Positions 44,338 to 60,359 are shown, counted from the stretch's first letter. The stretch: DNA of 64,000 nt from Lottiidibacillus patelloidae (GCF_002262935.1 NZ_NPIA01000009.1:18087-82086), one strand, 5' to 3'. Notes: generated from the sequence alone by a model not told the origin. Numbers and translations are program-made.

Positions 44338-44805
44338 TTATTCTTTTTGACGATCGCGGAATGCACGTTCAATTTCACGTTTTGCATCTTTTTGTTTTAG
44401 GCTTTCTCGCTTATCGTAATTCTTTTTACCTTTAGCTAAGCCAAGTAAAATTTTTGCAAAACCATTTTTAATATACAGTTTTAATGGTACTAATGAATAG
44501 CCTTTCTCTTTTGTAACACCTAAAAGGCGGCTTATTTCTTTTTTCTTCATTAGTAATTTACGAGTTCTGAGCGGCTCATGGTTATGAATATTTCCTTGTT
44601 CATATGGTGAAACGTGCATATTGTGCAGAAATAGTTCCCCATTTTGAATTCTTGCAAAGGCGTCTTTCAATTGCACTCTGCCACCGCGAATTGCTTTAAT
44701 TTCCGTACCTTTTAAAACGATCCCCGTCTCAAACGTTTCTTCTATAAAGTAATCGTGGGATGCCTTTTTGTTTTGGGCAACCACTTTCGATTCATGCTTT
44801 GCCAT
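44338..44805 (-). CDS. smpB: SsrA-binding protein SmpB
   Basis: RNA-binding partner of tmRNA in trans-translation. The 155-aa protein has the OB-fold text [29 protein letters not shown], the conserved [15 protein letters not shown] and the basic tail ([16 protein letters not shown]...) that enters the ribosomal mRNA channel. It lies between rnr and ssrA, as usual in Firmicutes. Confidence 0.97.
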   Translation of the reverse strand: MAKHESKVVAQNKKASHDYFIEETFETGIVLKGTEIKAIRGGRVQLKDAFARIQNGELFLHNMHVSPYEQGNIHNHEPLRTRKLLMKKKEISRLLGVTKEKGYSLVPLKLYIKNGFAKILLGLAKGKKNYDKRESLKQKDAKREIERAFRDRQKE

Positions 44806-44868
44806 CGGCTCTCCCCTCCTCTAGTAGCGCATTGTTCATAATTTTACATAATAATTCTAAGAGCGTCA

Positions 44869-44897
44869 AATAGAAGCTCTATAATAGAGCTTCTATT
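44869..44897 (-). other. Strong hairpin over the rnr stop codon
   Basis: Arms AATAGAAGCTCTAT (44869-44882) and its exact inverse (44884-44897). The rnr stop lies in the stem. The trailing T-run is short, so it may act as a weak terminator or transcript-end stabiliser before smpB. Confidence 0.65.
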
Positions 44898-47235
44898 GTT
44901 TACCGCGCTTTCTTCGTTTCTTCTTTGCTGCTTTATAAAATGGCTCTTTGCCACCTTTTTTCGGACTATTTTCCCCTGGCTTATTGCCTTGTTTATTTCC
45001 TTTGTTTCCATCCTTATTGCGGCCTTGGCTTTTTCCACGTTTTCTGGAATCACCTTTCGTTTGAATTACTTTCGGGCGATCCTCTCGTTTTTTGCGGTTA
45101 CTACCTTTCATGCCGACTACTTCAAAATCAATTGCCCGCTCTTCCACATTAACATTCGTGACACGAACAGAAATTTCATCTCCAATACGGAACACATGTC
45201 CAGTTCTTTCACCGATCATTGCATAACTTCGCTCATCATATCGGTAATAGTCATCTGTTAATTCTGTAACATGTACAAGTCCTTCTATTGTATTCGGAAG
45301 TTCAATAAACATACCGAAATTCGTTACAGAACTTATTATTCCGTCAAACTCTTCACCAACTTTATCTTCCATGAACTGTGCTTTCTTTAAGTCATCTGTT
45401 TCTCGTTCTGCATCAACAGCACGGCGTTCCATTAAAGATGTATGACGTGTAATATCAGGAAGCTTCGCTTTCCAATAGCTTTGCGTCTCTTCACTCATCT
45501 TTCCTTCAAATAAATACGTTCTAATCAGGCGGTGAACGATTAAATCTGGATAACGGCGAATCGGCGATGTAAAGTGTGTATAAAACTCTGTTGCTAAACC
45601 AAAGTGACCTAGGCTTTCCGGATCATACTTTGCTTGTTGCATAGAACGTAGCATCACTTTACTAATGACAGCTTCTTCAGGTTCCCCTCTCACTTCCTCT
45701 AACATTTGTTGAAGTGAGCGTGGGTGAATTTCATTCCCTTTCCCTTTGATCACATAACCGAAGTTTGTAATAAATTCTAAAAAGCGTTGTAGCTTCTCTT
45801 CCTTCGGATCTTCATGAATTCTATATAAGAAAGGAACTTTGAGCCAATGGAAATGTTCAGCTACTGTTTCGTTTGCAGCTAACATAAATTCTTCAATTAA
45901 ACGCTCAGCTACTGATCTTTCACGAAGGACTATATCAATTGGGTTACTATCGTCATCAACCATTACTTTTGCCTCTGTAAAATCAAAGTCAATTGCACCA
46001 CGGTTCATGCGTTTGTTCCGCAATACTTCAGCTAGCTCTTCCATTAGTTGAAACATTGGAACTAACGGTTCGTAGCGCTCGATTAATGCCTCATCTTTAT
46101 CTACTAGAATAGCTCTTACATCACTGTAAGTCATACGCTCAGTCGTTTTAATGACACTAGCAAAAATATCATGGTTTACGACTGTTCCACTACTATCTAT
46201 TTCCATTTCACAGCTTAATGTTAAGCGATTTACTTTCGGGTTTAAACTACAAATTCCATTGGAAAGGCGGTGAGGAATCATCGGAATAACACGGTCGACT
46301 AAATACACACTCGTTCCACGTTCAAAAGCTTCTATATCAATAGGTGATCCTTCCTCAACATAATGAGTTACATCAGCAATATGAACACCTAGCTTGTAAT
46401 TACCATTTTCAAGTCGCGAAATAGAAATTGCATCATCTAAATCCTTTGCATCTGCACCATCGATTGTGACAATAGTTTCGTCGCGCAGATCGCGTCTACC
46501 TTTCATCGCTTCTTCAGGCACTTCATCAGGAACATTATTTGCTTGCTCCATCACATCCTCAGGGAATTCCCTCGGTAGACCATGTTTATAAATAACAGAA
46601 AGTATATCAACTCCCGGGTCATTTTTATGACCAAGAATTTTAATAACTTCCCCTTCAGCACTCATCTTTCCTTCAGGATATTTTGTTATTTTCACAACAA
46701 CTTTATGACCTTCCATTGCCCCATTACTTGCTGCTTTTGGAATGAAAATATCATTTTGTATTTTTTTATTATCAGATATAACGAAACCAAAATGCCTACT
46801 ATCAGAATAAGTACCGACGACCTCAGTAATCCCTCGTTCAATTATTCTTTCGATAGTCCCCTCAGGTCGAGCACCTGAAGATTTTATACTTACCCGAACT
46901 AAAACAATATCACCATGCATTGCACTTTTTAATTCTGAAGCTGGAATAAAAATATCAGAATGTCCTTCTTCCTCAACTTCAACAAAAGCAAACCCTCTAG
47001 CGTTTCCGATTACTCTCCCACGCATTAAACTCATTTTTTCTGGTAATCCATAGCGGTTGTTTCTTGTACGAACGATATATCCTTGTTCTTCCATATGTAC
47101 AAGTGTTTGTACGAAATCTTTAAATTCATGTGAGCCTTCTATCCCAAATGCTTCCTCAAGCTCTTGTACAGTTAGGGGCTTATATGTTTCTTCTTTCATG
47201 AATTTTATTAATTGTTGAATTCTTTCATTTTCCAT
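44893..47235 (-). CDS. rnr: Ribonuclease R
   Basis: Processive 3'-5' exoribonuclease, 780 aa. Order of domains: N-terminal winged-helix (about 1-60), cold-shock domains (about 65-220), the RNB catalytic domain with [15 protein letters not shown] (Asp cluster binding metals), then an S1 domain (about 625-705) and a Lys/Gly/Asn-rich basic tail. RNase R helps degrade structured RNA and trans-translation substrates, consistent with smpB and ssrA downstream. Confidence 0.96.
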   Translation of the reverse strand: MENERIQQLIKFMKEETYKPLTVQELEEAFGIEGSHEFKDFVQTLVHMEEQGYIVRTRNNRYGLPEKMSLMRGRVIGNARGFAFVEVEEEGHSDIFIPASELKSAMHGDIVLVRVSIKSSGARPEGTIERIIERGITEVVGTYSDSRHFGFVISDNKKIQNDIFIPKAASNGAMEGHKVVVKITKYPEGKMSAEGEVIKILGHKNDPGVDILSVIYKHGLPREFPEDVMEQANNVPDEVPEEAMKGRRDLRDETIVTIDGADAKDLDDAISISRLENGNYKLGVHIADVTHYVEEGSPIDIEAFERGTSVYLVDRVIPMIPHRLSNGICSLNPKVNRLTLSCEMEIDSSGTVVNHDIFASVIKTTERMTYSDVRAILVDKDEALIERYEPLVPMFQLMEELAEVLRNKRMNRGAIDFDFTEAKVMVDDDSNPIDIVLRERSVAERLIEEFMLAANETVAEHFHWLKVPFLYRIHEDPKEEKLQRFLEFITNFGYVIKGKGNEIHPRSLQQMLEEVRGEPEEAVISKVMLRSMQQAKYDPESLGHFGLATEFYTHFTSPIRRYPDLIVHRLIRTYLFEGKMSEETQSYWKAKLPDITRHTSLMERRAVDAERETDDLKKAQFMEDKVGEEFDGIISSVTNFGMFIELPNTIEGLVHVTELTDDYYRYDERSYAMIGERTGHVFRIGDEISVRVTNVNVEERAIDFEVVGMKGSNRKKREDRPKVIQTKGDSRKRGKSQGRNKDGNKGNKQGNKPGENSPKKGGKEPFYKAAKKKRRKRGKQ

Positions 47236-47269
47236 CTATAATCTTCCCTCCTTACTAATTATCAAATCA

Positions 47270-48028
47270 CTATTTTGTCCAATCTAAGCTTTCTAAGAAT
47301 GAGTAAACATCTTCATGTAATTGCTCTTTTTCTTTACCTAATGTAATGACATGTGGAGATTGTTCATACCACTTTAAATCCTTTTTCACGCTTTCAATGT
47401 TTTTATAAATAAAACTTGCGTCATCAGGATTAATCATTTCATCATGTGTAGATTGAACGACAAAAGTCGGACCATAAATTAAATCAATTGAATTACGGAC
47501 TTCTTTTAGAAGATTTGCCAGTAAATGTAACGTTCTCAATGGCGTTTCTTTAAAATGTTTCAATTCTTCATTTATTTGTTCCGAGCTTTTCTTTTCACGA
47601 GATTTATATTCTCTTGCATATTCCGTTACTCCATTTTGCATTTTTTCGATATCTAGGTTCATTGGGGCACACATCGGCACAATACCTTTTATAGGTACAG
47701 TGTATCCTAATTTCAAGGAAAATACCCCTCCAAGAGATAGGCCGACTACAGCTATTTCCTCATATCCCAACGACTTTAAATAGTCATACCCAGCCATGAC
47801 ATCTTGCCAATAATCATCAGGTCCTGTAGTAACTAATTGTTCTGGTGGCACACCATGCCCTTTATATTGTGGTGCATGACATGTATAACCTTTTTTTTGC
47901 AAAAATCTACCGAGCATACGAACATCAGCTGAACTACCTGTAAAACCATGTAAAAGTAACACCGCTCGATTTCCTTCTTCTGCCGAAAATGTAAATGGCT
48001 TAGGTGCAATAATTTTCATAGATGACAT
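47270..48028 (-). CDS. estA: Carboxylesterase EstA (YvaK type)
   Basis: An alpha/beta hydrolase of 252 aa. The nucleophile elbow VGLSLGG has Ser98; [14 protein letters not shown] provides the oxyanion loop; the catalytic His is in [12 protein letters not shown]. Very similar to Bacillus and Geobacillus monoacylglycerol-type carboxylesterases. Conserved position between secG and rnr. A second in-frame ATG nine bases downstream is an alternative start. Confidence 0.92.
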   Translation of the reverse strand: MSSMKIIAPKPFTFSAEEGNRAVLLLHGFTGSSADVRMLGRFLQKKGYTCHAPQYKGHGVPPEQLVTTGPDDYWQDVMAGYDYLKSLGYEEIAVVGLSLGGVFSLKLGYTVPIKGIVPMCAPMNLDIEKMQNGVTEYAREYKSREKKSSEQINEELKHFKETPLRTLHLLANLLKEVRNSIDLIYGPTFVVQSTHDEMINPDDASFIYKNIESVKKDLKWYEQSPHVITLGKEKEQLHEDVYSFLESLDWTK

Positions 48029-48155
48029 ATACCTCTCTTTTAGCTAAATACGTTTATTTTATTAGTTTATGCAACTAATGCACACACTATCTATAATTTA
48101 AACTTTGCTATAATTACAAAATAGTAAAGGTAAAACTTTCCATATTATTTAACCA

Positions 48156-48188
48156 AAAGAAAAACAGCAAGAATAAATCTTGCTGTTT
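48156..48188 (-). terminator. Terminator of secG
   Basis: Stem AAACAGCAAG/CTTGCTGTTT followed by T-rich sequence on the minus strand, directly after the secG stop. Confidence 0.83.
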
Positions 48189-48198
48189 CTTTTACTGT

Positions 48199-48429
48199 TT
48201 ACGCAAAATATGCGACAGCGATTGCAAATACAAAGAATAAGACAGCTAACACTGTTGTAACACGGGCAAATACCGCGTCAATTCCGCGAGCTTTCTTTTG
48301 TCCGAAAAGCTGTTCAGCTCCACCGGAAATTGCTCCAGATAGTCCAGCACTTTTTCCTGATTGCAATAAAACAATTGCGATAAGTGCAAGTGAATCAATA
48401 ACTAAAAGCGTTGCAAATAATGTATACAC
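48199..48429 (-). CDS. secG: Preprotein translocase subunit SecG
   Basis: A 76-aa membrane subunit of the SecYEG channel with two hydrophobic helices (about 3-22 and 52-73) around the conserved loop LLQSGKSAGLSGAISGGAEQLFG. It starts with GTG behind AAGGAGGAG. Its position between eno and estA/rnr is conserved in Bacillus. Confidence 0.95.
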   Translation of the reverse strand: MYTLFATLLVIDSLALIAIVLLQSGKSAGLSGAISGGAEQLFGQKKARGIDAVFARVTTVLAVLFFVFAIAVAYFA

Positions 48430-48502
48430 TATGGCTCCTCCTTATGAAAAGAAACACTTTACGATAATACTAATTTACCATACCGTGCCATTCCTTACAA
48501 GA

Positions 48503-48536
48503 TAAAAAATCCTCCGTAAGGGAAACGGAGGATTTT
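48503..48536 (-). terminator. Terminator of the glycolytic operon
   Basis: 9-bp stem ATCCTCCGT/ACGGAGGAT with T-run, immediately after the eno stop. Confidence 0.9.
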
Positions 48537-48540
48537 ATTA

Positions 48541-52160
<3,620 letters not shown>

Positions 52161-52166
52161 TCAAGC

Positions 52167-53351
52167 TTACTTATCATTTAGTGCTACTACACCTGGTAAT
52201 TCTTTACCTTCCATAAACTCTAAGGAAGCCCCACCACCAGTTGAAATGTGATCCATTTTATCTGCAACATTGAATTTCTCAACTGCAGCGGCTGAATCTC
52301 CACCGCCAATTACTGTATATGTATTTGTAGCATTCGCTAATGCATTTGCAACAGACCTCGTACCATTAGCATAGTTACTCAGTTCAAACACGCCCATCGG
52401 TCCATTCCAAATAACTAATTTTGATTCTGCTATAACTTTTTCGTACGTTTCGATAGTCTTAGGTCCAATATCTAATCCCATATAGTCTGAAGGTATATTT
52501 TCGATATTAACAACTTTTATGTTTGCATCATTTGAGAACTCGTCAGCTGCAATAACATCTTCCGACATTAAAAGCTTAACCCCGTTTTCTTCTGCTTTCT
52601 TAATAAAACGTAAAGCTGTTTCAATTTTATCTTCTTCAAGCAATGAATTTCCGACTTCGTATCCACGTGCTTTTATAAATGTATAAGCTAAACCGCCACC
52701 AATAATTAAGTTATCTACTTTATCAAGCAAGTTATCGATAACGTCAATTTTATCTTTTACTTTTGCTCCACCGATAATAGCTGTAAACGGTCGGTCAGGA
52801 GTTGATAATGCACGACCTAGTACATCTAACTCTTTTTCCATTAAAAGTCCAGCTACCGCAGGGATATATTGTGCTATACCAGCAGTAGAAGCATGGGCAC
52901 GATGAGCCGCACCGAATGCATCATTCACATAAATGTCAGCTAAGTCAGCAAATTGTTTCGCTAGTTCAAGATCATTTTTTTCTTCACCAGCATAAAAACG
53001 AACATTTTCTAACAGTAAGATTCCACCGTCAGACAATTGGCCAATGGCTTCATTTACTTCTGCGCCATAAGCTTCATCCGTTTTTAATACTTCCACATTT
53101 AACAATTGACTTAGTCGCTCGGCAACTGCATCTAAACGCAATTCTTCAACAACTTGTCCTTTCGGGCGACCTAAATGACTTGCTAAAATCACTTTTGCTC
53201 CACGTTCTGTTAAGTACTGAATTGTCGGCAATGCCGCTCGAATTCTCGTATCATCAGTAATGTTTCCATCTTTCATTGGAACATTAAAATCTACTCGACA
53301 AAATACCTTTTTCCCACTAACATCTACGTCACGAATCGTTTTCTTGCTCAT
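52167..53351 (-). CDS. pgk: Phosphoglycerate kinase
   Basis: Substrate-level phosphorylation enzyme of 394 aa ([11 protein letters not shown] at the N-terminal domain, [11 protein letters not shown], and the nucleotide-binding [12 protein letters not shown] near the C-terminus). Second structural gene after gapA in the operon. The gap from gapA holds a weak hairpin of GGAGA.../...TCTCC, which may mark transcript processing. Confidence 0.98.
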   Translation of the reverse strand: MSKKTIRDVDVSGKKVFCRVDFNVPMKDGNITDDTRIRAALPTIQYLTERGAKVILASHLGRPKGQVVEELRLDAVAERLSQLLNVEVLKTDEAYGAEVNEAIGQLSDGGILLLENVRFYAGEEKNDLELAKQFADLADIYVNDAFGAAHRAHASTAGIAQYIPAVAGLLMEKELDVLGRALSTPDRPFTAIIGGAKVKDKIDVIDNLLDKVDNLIIGGGLAYTFIKARGYEVGNSLLEEDKIETALRFIKKAEENGVKLLMSEDVIAADEFSNDANIKVVNIENIPSDYMGLDIGPKTIETYEKVIAESKLVIWNGPMGVFELSNYANGTRSVANALANATNTYTVIGGGDSAAAVEKFNVADKMDHISTGGGASLEFMEGKELPGVVALNDK

Positions 53352-53436
53352 TAAAAGGACCCCCTATCTAGTATGTAAACATGAAAGAGAGGAGAAAGGA
53401 ATGTTTCCCTAGTCTCCCCATTATATTCCAAACTTA

Positions 53437-55493
<2,057 letters not shown>

Positions 55494-55518
55494 ATAAAGC
55501 TCCTTTACAAAAAAGGGT

Positions 55519-55555
55519 TGGTCACTTTTTGTCCCATAGGTTAAATTATGTCCCA
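55519..55555 (-). promoter_or_regulatory. CggR operator
   Basis: Minus-strand direct repeats beginning GGGAC at 55554 and 55535, 19 bases apart, each followed after six bases by a TGAC-like half. This matches the two-repeat CggR operator layout known in B. subtilis. It lies between the promoter and the cggR ribosome site. Confidence 0.75.
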
Positions 55556-55591
55556 TTTAACGCAAAAAAATACAACCTTTTGGCTACCTAT

Positions 55592-55620
55592 ATTGTAGCA
55601 AGGTTGTATAGAATATGCAA
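55592..55620 (-). promoter_or_regulatory. Sigma-A promoter of cggR-gapA operon
   Basis: TTGCAT (-35, 55615-55620) and TACAAT (-10, 55592-55597) with a 17-base spacer on the minus strand, upstream of the CggR operator. Confidence 0.75.
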
Positions 55621-55637
55621 TGAAATAGACTGAATTT

Positions 55638-55871
55638 TCACAGTAAGCGCTTTCTTAGCGTATTATATGAAATGATTCCACAATCGATTTCATCTTCACC
55701 AACTGCAATAACTGGTATCTTTATTTGATACTTCGCCAGCAGTTCGTCATCTTGATAAATGTCTATTACCTCTATTTGAAAAGGTTCCTCTAATTGTACT
55801 TTCTCGAGCAGCTTCAACCCCTTTTCACAAAGCGGGCAATTTTCTTTTGTGTAAAATGTTACTACTTTCAT
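55638..55871 (-). CDS. Glutaredoxin-like protein
   Basis: A 77-aa thioredoxin-fold protein with redox motif CPLC (Cys12, Cys15), a cis-Pro at IKIPVIAVGE and a short C-terminus. Resembles the small glutaredoxin family (DUF836 type). It lies 12 bases after sigL, probably co-transcribed. Reaction partner unknown. Confidence 0.87.
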   Translation of the reverse strand: MKVVTFYTKENCPLCEKGLKLLEKVQLEEPFQIEVIDIYQDDELLAKYQIKIPVIAVGEDEIDCGIISYNTLRKRLL

Positions 55872-55883
55872 TACTTTGAACTC

Positions 55884-57170
55884 CTATCTTTCTTTTCTCA
55901 TGGACGAAGATGATATGCCAAGTTGATTGCGATATTTAGAAATGGTTCTTCTAGAAATATCTAACCCTTCGAGCTTCATAACATCAACTATTTGTTGATC
56001 AGAAAGTGGGTTTTCCTTATTTTCTTCTGCTATCAACTTAATTAATTGCTTTTTAACAACAAACGAAGAACTATCTTTTCCTGACATGTTCTTTATTTTA
56101 GAAGTAAAAAATGTCTTTAATGGATATACTCCATGATTTGTTTGTACATATTTATTCTTAACAGCCCTACTTACTGTTGATTCATGGATTGAAATCACTT
56201 CTGATACTTCTTTCATTGTTAGAGGAACTAATATATTTGGGCTTTCTATAAAAAACGTCCTTTGTTTTTGAACAATTATTTCCATGACATTTTGAAGCGT
56301 AGTTTTCCGTTGCGAAATACTTCTAGCAAGCCAGCGATAATGCTGTAATTGTATTTTTATATAGTCGGAAGCTTCAGGGTGACTTGTTAAATCCATCTCA
56401 TAATGCTGATTAACACTTATTTTGGGCAGTAGATGATCATTTAAAACAATAATTGGATCTTCTGAGTCAGCGATTACTTGAAAATCCGGAATAATATAAT
56501 TAGGTTTTTCACCATAGCCACTCGCGGGGTTTGGATTTAATGTTTTAATAATAGCAAACGAATGTTTAACTTCTTCAACTGAAACAGCTAAGTCTTTAGC
56601 AATTTTATCCCAATTTTTCCTAGCTACATCTTCTAAATGATCTTTGACCATTATTTCCGCGATCGGGAATTTTCTATTTTTCCTTTTAAGTTGCAATAGG
56701 AGACATTGTTGCAAGTTTTCCGCACCTATTCCAGCTGGATCGAATTGCTGTAAAATTTCTAATGCTGCTTTTATTTTTTCTATCGGATACTTTAATGTTT
56801 CAGCGATTTCTGTAAGCGAATCAACAATATATCCTTTATCATTTAAACTCATAATTAAGTAGTTTATAATTTCTTTTTCTTCCAGTTTGACATTGAAGTC
56901 TATTAATTGTTGAAGCAAATAAGAACTTAATGTTAAATCTTCAGAATTAATGCCATCAATATTTTTATATTTCGACGTGCTAGTTACATACGTTTCGCTT
57001 ATTGCTGACATCCGGGGTTCTTCAATATCTATTAGTGGATTATCCATGGCTTGTTCTTTAATAAATTGTGATAAGTCCATCGTAGAATATTGTAGTAACT
57101 CAATTGCTTGGCGTAATTGATTTGTTAACGCTAACGTTTGCCTTTGCGTTTGAAATAAACCAACTTTCAT
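55884..57170 (-). CDS. sigL: RNA polymerase sigma-54 factor (SigL/RpoN)
   Basis: Sigma-54, needing activator ATPases for open complex formation. The N-terminal Gln/Leu-rich region I is at about 1-45 (LFQTQRQTLALTNQLRQAIELLQYS), the core-binding domain follows, then an HTH (VSEVISIHESTVSRAVKNKY) and the RpoN box ISRRTISKYRNQLGI. I use the ATG at 57170 (MKVGLFQTQ), preceded by GGGGGAGTG; a longer frame to 57194 lacks a site. Length 428 aa. Confidence 0.95.
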   Translation of the reverse strand: MKVGLFQTQRQTLALTNQLRQAIELLQYSTMDLSQFIKEQAMDNPLIDIEEPRMSAISETYVTSTSKYKNIDGINSEDLTLSSYLLQQLIDFNVKLEEKEIINYLIMSLNDKGYIVDSLTEIAETLKYPIEKIKAALEILQQFDPAGIGAENLQQCLLLQLKRKNRKFPIAEIMVKDHLEDVARKNWDKIAKDLAVSVEEVKHSFAIIKTLNPNPASGYGEKPNYIIPDFQVIADSEDPIIVLNDHLLPKISVNQHYEMDLTSHPEASDYIKIQLQHYRWLARSISQRKTTLQNVMEIIVQKQRTFFIESPNILVPLTMKEVSEVISIHESTVSRAVKNKYVQTNHGVYPLKTFFTSKIKNMSGKDSSSFVVKKQLIKLIAEENKENPLSDQQIVDVMKLEGLDISRRTISKYRNQLGISSSSMRKER

Positions 57171-57325
57171 CTTTTTCACTCCCCCTATTATCATACACTA
57201 TATAAGGATAGGAAGTAGAGTGGTTAATGATTGGAAAACTAAATCTTTACGATTCGTTTGACGAGACGAAAAACCTTGAAACTTAGGTCGGTAATAATTA
57301 TAATAAATGAAGTCACTTAACATTT

Positions 57326-57404
57326 GCGCTCGTAGCTCAGTCGGATAGAGCGGTGGTTTCCGGTACCACGTCTGCCGGGGGTTCGAATCCCTCCGAGCGC
57401 GCCA
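57326..57404 (+). tRNA. tRNA-Arg (anticodon CCG)
   Basis: Cloverleaf with acceptor GCGCTCG/CGAGCGC, D arm GCTC...GAGC, anticodon stem GTGGT/ACCAC with loop TTCCGGT (anticodon CCG, reads CGG), T loop TTCGAAT and encoded CCA. The variable loop is a little longer than usual. Confidence 0.93.
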
Positions 57405-57420
57405 ATTACTTAGACTTAAT

Positions 57421-57447
57421 AGGCTTTCCTAATGGAAAGCCTTTTTT
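57421..57447 (+). terminator. Terminator of the tRNA-Arg gene
   Basis: 9-bp stem AGGCTTTCC/GGAAAGCCT followed by T-run. Confidence 0.9.
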
Positions 57448-57477
57448 ATATTACTAGAAAAAAGGTGAACGGCGACT

Positions 57478-57762
57478 TTGAAGAGTGCTATAGTTAATCT
57501 CTTAGTTTTAATCATAAATTTATTATTTACTATTACGATTGGACTCTTTTTATTATGGAGTACATTATCTGTGTATACTTTGTTTTTCTGGTCGCTTATA
57601 GGAATTGTTAGTTCAATCTATTTTGCATTCTTCTTGAGAAGGTTTTCAAATTGGTCTGAATTTATGTATAAGATCCTATTACACGGCTGTTTCGTATTTT
57701 TTCTTTTATTTCTTTTAATCTTAATCCAAAATTTCACTTCATTTTTAAGCAACTTTTTTTGA
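57478..57762 (+). CDS. Small hydrophobic protein, 94 aa
   Basis: A protein with three membrane segments (about 5-26, 28-50 and 64-88) and little else. It starts at a TTG behind AGGTGAACGG. No recognised family. A strong bidirectional terminator follows, shared with the DUF5667 gene on the other strand. Confidence 0.6.
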   Translation: MKSAIVNLLVLIINLLFTITIGLFLLWSTLSVYTLFFWSLIGIVSSIYFAFFLRRFSNWSEFMYKILLHGCFVFFLLFLLILIQNFTSFLSNFF

Positions 57763-57777
57763 TTGAAATATAATAAA

Positions 57778-57812
57778 TAAAAGCTCTGAGTTTTTTAACT
57801 CAGAGCTTTTTG
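57778..57812. terminator. Bidirectional terminator
   Basis: 12-bp stem AAGCTCTGAGTT/AACTCAGAGCTT with A and T runs on either side. Confidence 0.9.
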
Positions 57813-57832
57813 TATTTATTATAATGATTAAT

Positions 57833-59143
57833 TTATTCTTCTTCTTGTTCTTCTTCTTCTTCTTCGTCTTCTTCTTCATCATCTTCGTCTTCGTCTTCGT
57901 CTTCGTCTTCGTCTTCATCATCTTCATCGTCTTCTTCGTTATCGCTATCTTTTTTCTTTTTGTCTTTATTTTTGTTTTTGTCTTTATTTTTGTCTTTACC
58001 TTTTGCTTTTCCGTTATTTTCTTTTCTTTCTTCGCTATCTTCTACTTCTTCTTCTTCTTCTTCTGAACTATCGTCATCTTCTGATGAATCTTCTTTATTT
58101 TTATTTCGCTTTTCTTCTTTTTCTAGTGCTTTATTAGATTTTCTTTCTGCTTTCTTTTGTTCTTGCTCAAGCTTTTTAAGAAGCCACGCTTTTGCCTTAG
58201 CGTTATCTTCTTCAAGTTCCGTTAATTCTTCCATAAGCTCATCTTGTAACTCTTCTTTTTCTTCGTTAAATTTTTCTTCTAACTCTGCCATTTTTTCTTT
58301 GAATTCTTCTTCAGTTAAATCTCCAGCTTCATACTTAGCTTTTAGTTCAGCAATTTTATCCTCATACTTCTCATAAAGTTCTTCAGACTTTTCAACTGCT
58401 TTTTCTTCTAATTCAGCACGCTTTTCTTCTAAGTCTTCTGTTCTCTTCTCATATTGAGCTAAACGTTTCTCTACTTTTTTCATTGCTTTTTCAATATTCT
58501 TTGCAATTTCCTCTTTAGCTTTTTCACTTTGTACTGTTGCCATAACAGCTGTTAATGCTTCCATGTTTGTTGCAATTGCAACATCTATAACGTTTACATC
58601 ATCATTTTCTTCTTCCGTTACAACTTCACCGTTCTCGTCAGTTGTTTCTTCTCCACTATTTTCTTCGGTCTCTTCAGTTAATGCCAATACTTCATCTTGT
58701 GCTTTTAACGCTTCATCAATTACTTCTTTCGCTAACTCTTCTTCGCCTTCTTTAATTAACTCTCTTGCTTCAGCAATACGTTCTGCTGCTATTTCTGCAA
58801 GTAATTTAGCTTTCTCCATATCATCAAATGTAAGAGCTACTTGAATGTTTTCAAAAACTTTGTCTAAGAAGTAAAATAAGTCCCCAGGTTTTAAACCACT
58901 ATCCACATTTTCGTCTTCTGTTGTTTCTGTATCAGTCTCTGTTGTTGTTTCTGTATTCGTATCAGTCGTTGTTTCAACTGTAGTATCTTCATTTGTTTCT
59001 GTCGTTGTATCATTACTTTCCTCTGTCGTCGTTTGACCGTCTTCATTGCCATTTGCAAACGCTTGAGGGACACCACCAAATCCTGTTGATAACGCTAGTG
59101 CTAATGCTGTTGTAATTGAAATTTTCTTAATCTGCTTTTTCAA
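57833..59143 (-). CDS. Exported DUF5667-domain protein with coiled coil and acidic tail
   Basis: A 436-aa secreted protein. Signal peptide at about 1-30 (LALALSTGFGGVPQAFA); Thr/Glu-rich linker (about 36-80); DUF5667-like domain (about 84-160: GDLFYFLDKVFENIQVALTFDDMEKAKLLAEIAAERIAEA); long Glu/Lys coiled coil (about 200-330); Lys-rich segment (about 380-393) and a nearly pure Asp/Glu tail. It uses a TTG start behind GGGGTGAGAG. It may stay at the cell surface by charge interaction with wall polymers or cations; that is inference. Confidence 0.85.
   Translation of the reverse strand: MKKQIKKISITTALALALSTGFGGVPQAFANGNEDGQTTTEESNDTTTETNEDTTVETTTDTNTETTTETDTETTEDENVDSGLKPGDLFYFLDKVFENIQVALTFDDMEKAKLLAEIAAERIAEARELIKEGEEELAKEVIDEALKAQDEVLALTEETEENSGEETTDENGEVVTEEENDDVNVIDVAIATNMEALTAVMATVQSEKAKEEIAKNIEKAMKKVEKRLAQYEKRTEDLEEKRAELEEKAVEKSEELYEKYEDKIAELKAKYEAGDLTEEEFKEKMAELEEKFNEEKEELQDELMEELTELEEDNAKAKAWLLKKLEQEQKKAERKSNKALEKEEKRNKNKEDSSEDDDSSEEEEEEVEDSEERKENNGKAKGKDKNKDKNKNKDKKKKDSDNEEDDEDDEDEDEDEDEDEDDEEEDEEEEEEQEEE
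57835..57940. repeat. Low-complexity trinucleotide/hexanucleotide repeat
   Basis: Tandem TTC/GTC units (CTTCGT blocks) coding for the acidic tail of the DUF5667 protein. Copy number could vary in three-base steps. Confidence 0.85.
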
Positions 59144-59376
59144 TTTCTCTCACCCCATAATTTTTTTGTTTTTTTGCCTGTTACTTTATGTTTCGGAAAT
59201 TATTCATTTTGTTTGGGGGTGGGAGTAAATTATTTTTACAAAAAGATAATTCATTGCGCTTTCATTGCATAACATAATATGTAGTTTAATTTTTTGGATA
59301 CTAGGGAAAGATGTATAAAGTTTGAAGAAGGAAATAAAGGTAGATCAAAAGAATATACATAAAAACAGACATATAA

Positions 59377-59407
59377 TTTGACCTATCTTGACCTTAAAAG
59401 GTATGAT
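59377..59407 (+). promoter_or_regulatory. clpP promoter with CtsR operator
   Basis: TTTGACCTATCTTGACC (59377-59393) is a tandem-heptad CtsR box (reverse GGTCAA...GGTCAAA). It overlaps the -35 TTGACC (59378-59383), with a TATGAT -10 (59402-59407) at 18 bases. CtsR would repress clpP until heat or stress. Confidence 0.85.
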
Positions 59408-59449
59408 AAAAAATGAAAGTATTAGTATTTATGAGGAGGTTATATACAC

Positions 59450-60034
59450 ATGAACTTAATCCCTACGGTTATTGAACAAACAAGCCGCGGAGAACGTGCT
59501 TACGACATTTATTCTCGTCTATTAAAGGATCGCATCATTATGCTTGGAAGTGCAATTGACGATAATGTTGCGAACTCAATTGTTTCACAATTACTTTTCT
59601 TAGCAGCAGAAGATCCTGAAAAAGATATTAGCTTATATATTAATTCACCTGGTGGATCAATTACAGCAGGTATGGCAATATATGATACGATGCAATTTAT
59701 TAAACCTAAAGTATCTACAATTTGTATCGGAATGGCTGCTTCAATGGGTGCATTCCTTCTTGCAGCTGGTGAGCCAGGAAAGCGAATGGCATTACCGAAT
59801 AGCGAAGTAATGATTCACCAACCATTAGGTGGCGCGCAAGGTCAAGCTACAGAAATTGAAATTGCTGCAAAGCGTATTTTGTTCCTTCGTGAAAAGTTAA
59901 ACCAAATTTTAGCTGATCGTACTGGTCAATCAATGGACATCATTCAAAAAGATACAGAACGCGATAACTTTATGACAGCTGAAAAAGCAAAAGAATACGG
60001 ATTAATTGATGAAGTAATTTACCCATCAAAATAA
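59450..60034 (+). CDS. clpP: ATP-dependent Clp protease proteolytic subunit ClpP
   Basis: Serine protease of 194 aa that forms the tetradecameric barrel used by ClpC, ClpE and ClpX. Ser98 (GMAASMGAF) and His123 (MIHQPLGG) form the active site with a C-terminal Asp. GAGGAGG precedes the ATG. Controlled by a CtsR box at the promoter, and followed by a bidirectional terminator. Confidence 0.98.
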   Translation: MNLIPTVIEQTSRGERAYDIYSRLLKDRIIMLGSAIDDNVANSIVSQLLFLAAEDPEKDISLYINSPGGSITAGMAIYDTMQFIKPKVSTICIGMAASMGAFLLAAGEPGKRMALPNSEVMIHQPLGGAQGQATEIEIAAKRILFLREKLNQILADRTGQSMDIIQKDTERDNFMTAEKAKEYGLIDEVIYPSK

Positions 60035-60043
60035 TGATTAAAT

Positions 60044-60084
60044 AAAAAAAGTTCGAGAGCTACTTATTGCTCTCGAACTTTTTT
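60044..60084. terminator. Bidirectional terminator between clpP and crh
   Basis: Perfect 10-bp stem GTTCGAGAGC/GCTCTCGAAC flanked by A- and T-runs. Confidence 0.93.
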
Positions 60085-60086
60085 GC

Positions 60087-60344
60087 TTATTTATTCTCAT
60101 TTAAAAATGCTACTAATTGTTCTAAAGCTTGGTCTTGATCTTCACCATCTGCAGCAATTGTTACTTCTGTTCCTTTACTTACTGCAAGACTCATAATTCC
60201 CATAATACTTTTCGCATTCACTTTTTTACCATCTTTTTCTAATGTGATTTCTGCCCCAAAGCGATTTGCTTCTTGTACAAACATTGCAGCTGGGCGTGCT
60301 TGTAAACCTGTCTCTAATCCAACAATTGTTTTTTGTTCTACCAT
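60087..60344 (-). CDS. crh: HPr-like protein Crh
   Basis: An 85-aa HPr paralogue that, when phosphorylated on Ser46, assists CcpA in carbon catabolite repression. Gln15 (GLQARPA) replaces the His of HPr, so it cannot take part in sugar phosphotransfer. Ser46 is in AKSIMGIMSL. I use the ATG at 60344, since AAGGAG is correctly spaced; a TTG at 60353 sits on the site itself. Follows whiA. Confidence 0.95.
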   Translation of the reverse strand: MVEQKTIVGLETGLQARPAAMFVQEANRFGAEITLEKDGKKVNAKSIMGIMSLAVSKGTEVTIAADGEDQDQALEQLVAFLNENK

Positions 60345-60359
60345 GTGTAACAACTCCTT

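Noticed and set aside
44925..45261. Frames antisense to the rnr 3' end
   Set aside because: Shadow frames opposite a long conserved gene.
57835..57940. Possible CRISPR array
   Set aside because: Repeats are 3-6 bases long with no unique spacers, and no cas genes are present; it is a coding microsatellite.
57824..58376. Plus-strand frames rich in Phe/Ser opposite the DUF5667 gene
   Set aside because: Antisense of acidic and Lys-rich repeats gives Phe/Ser strings; no ribosome sites.
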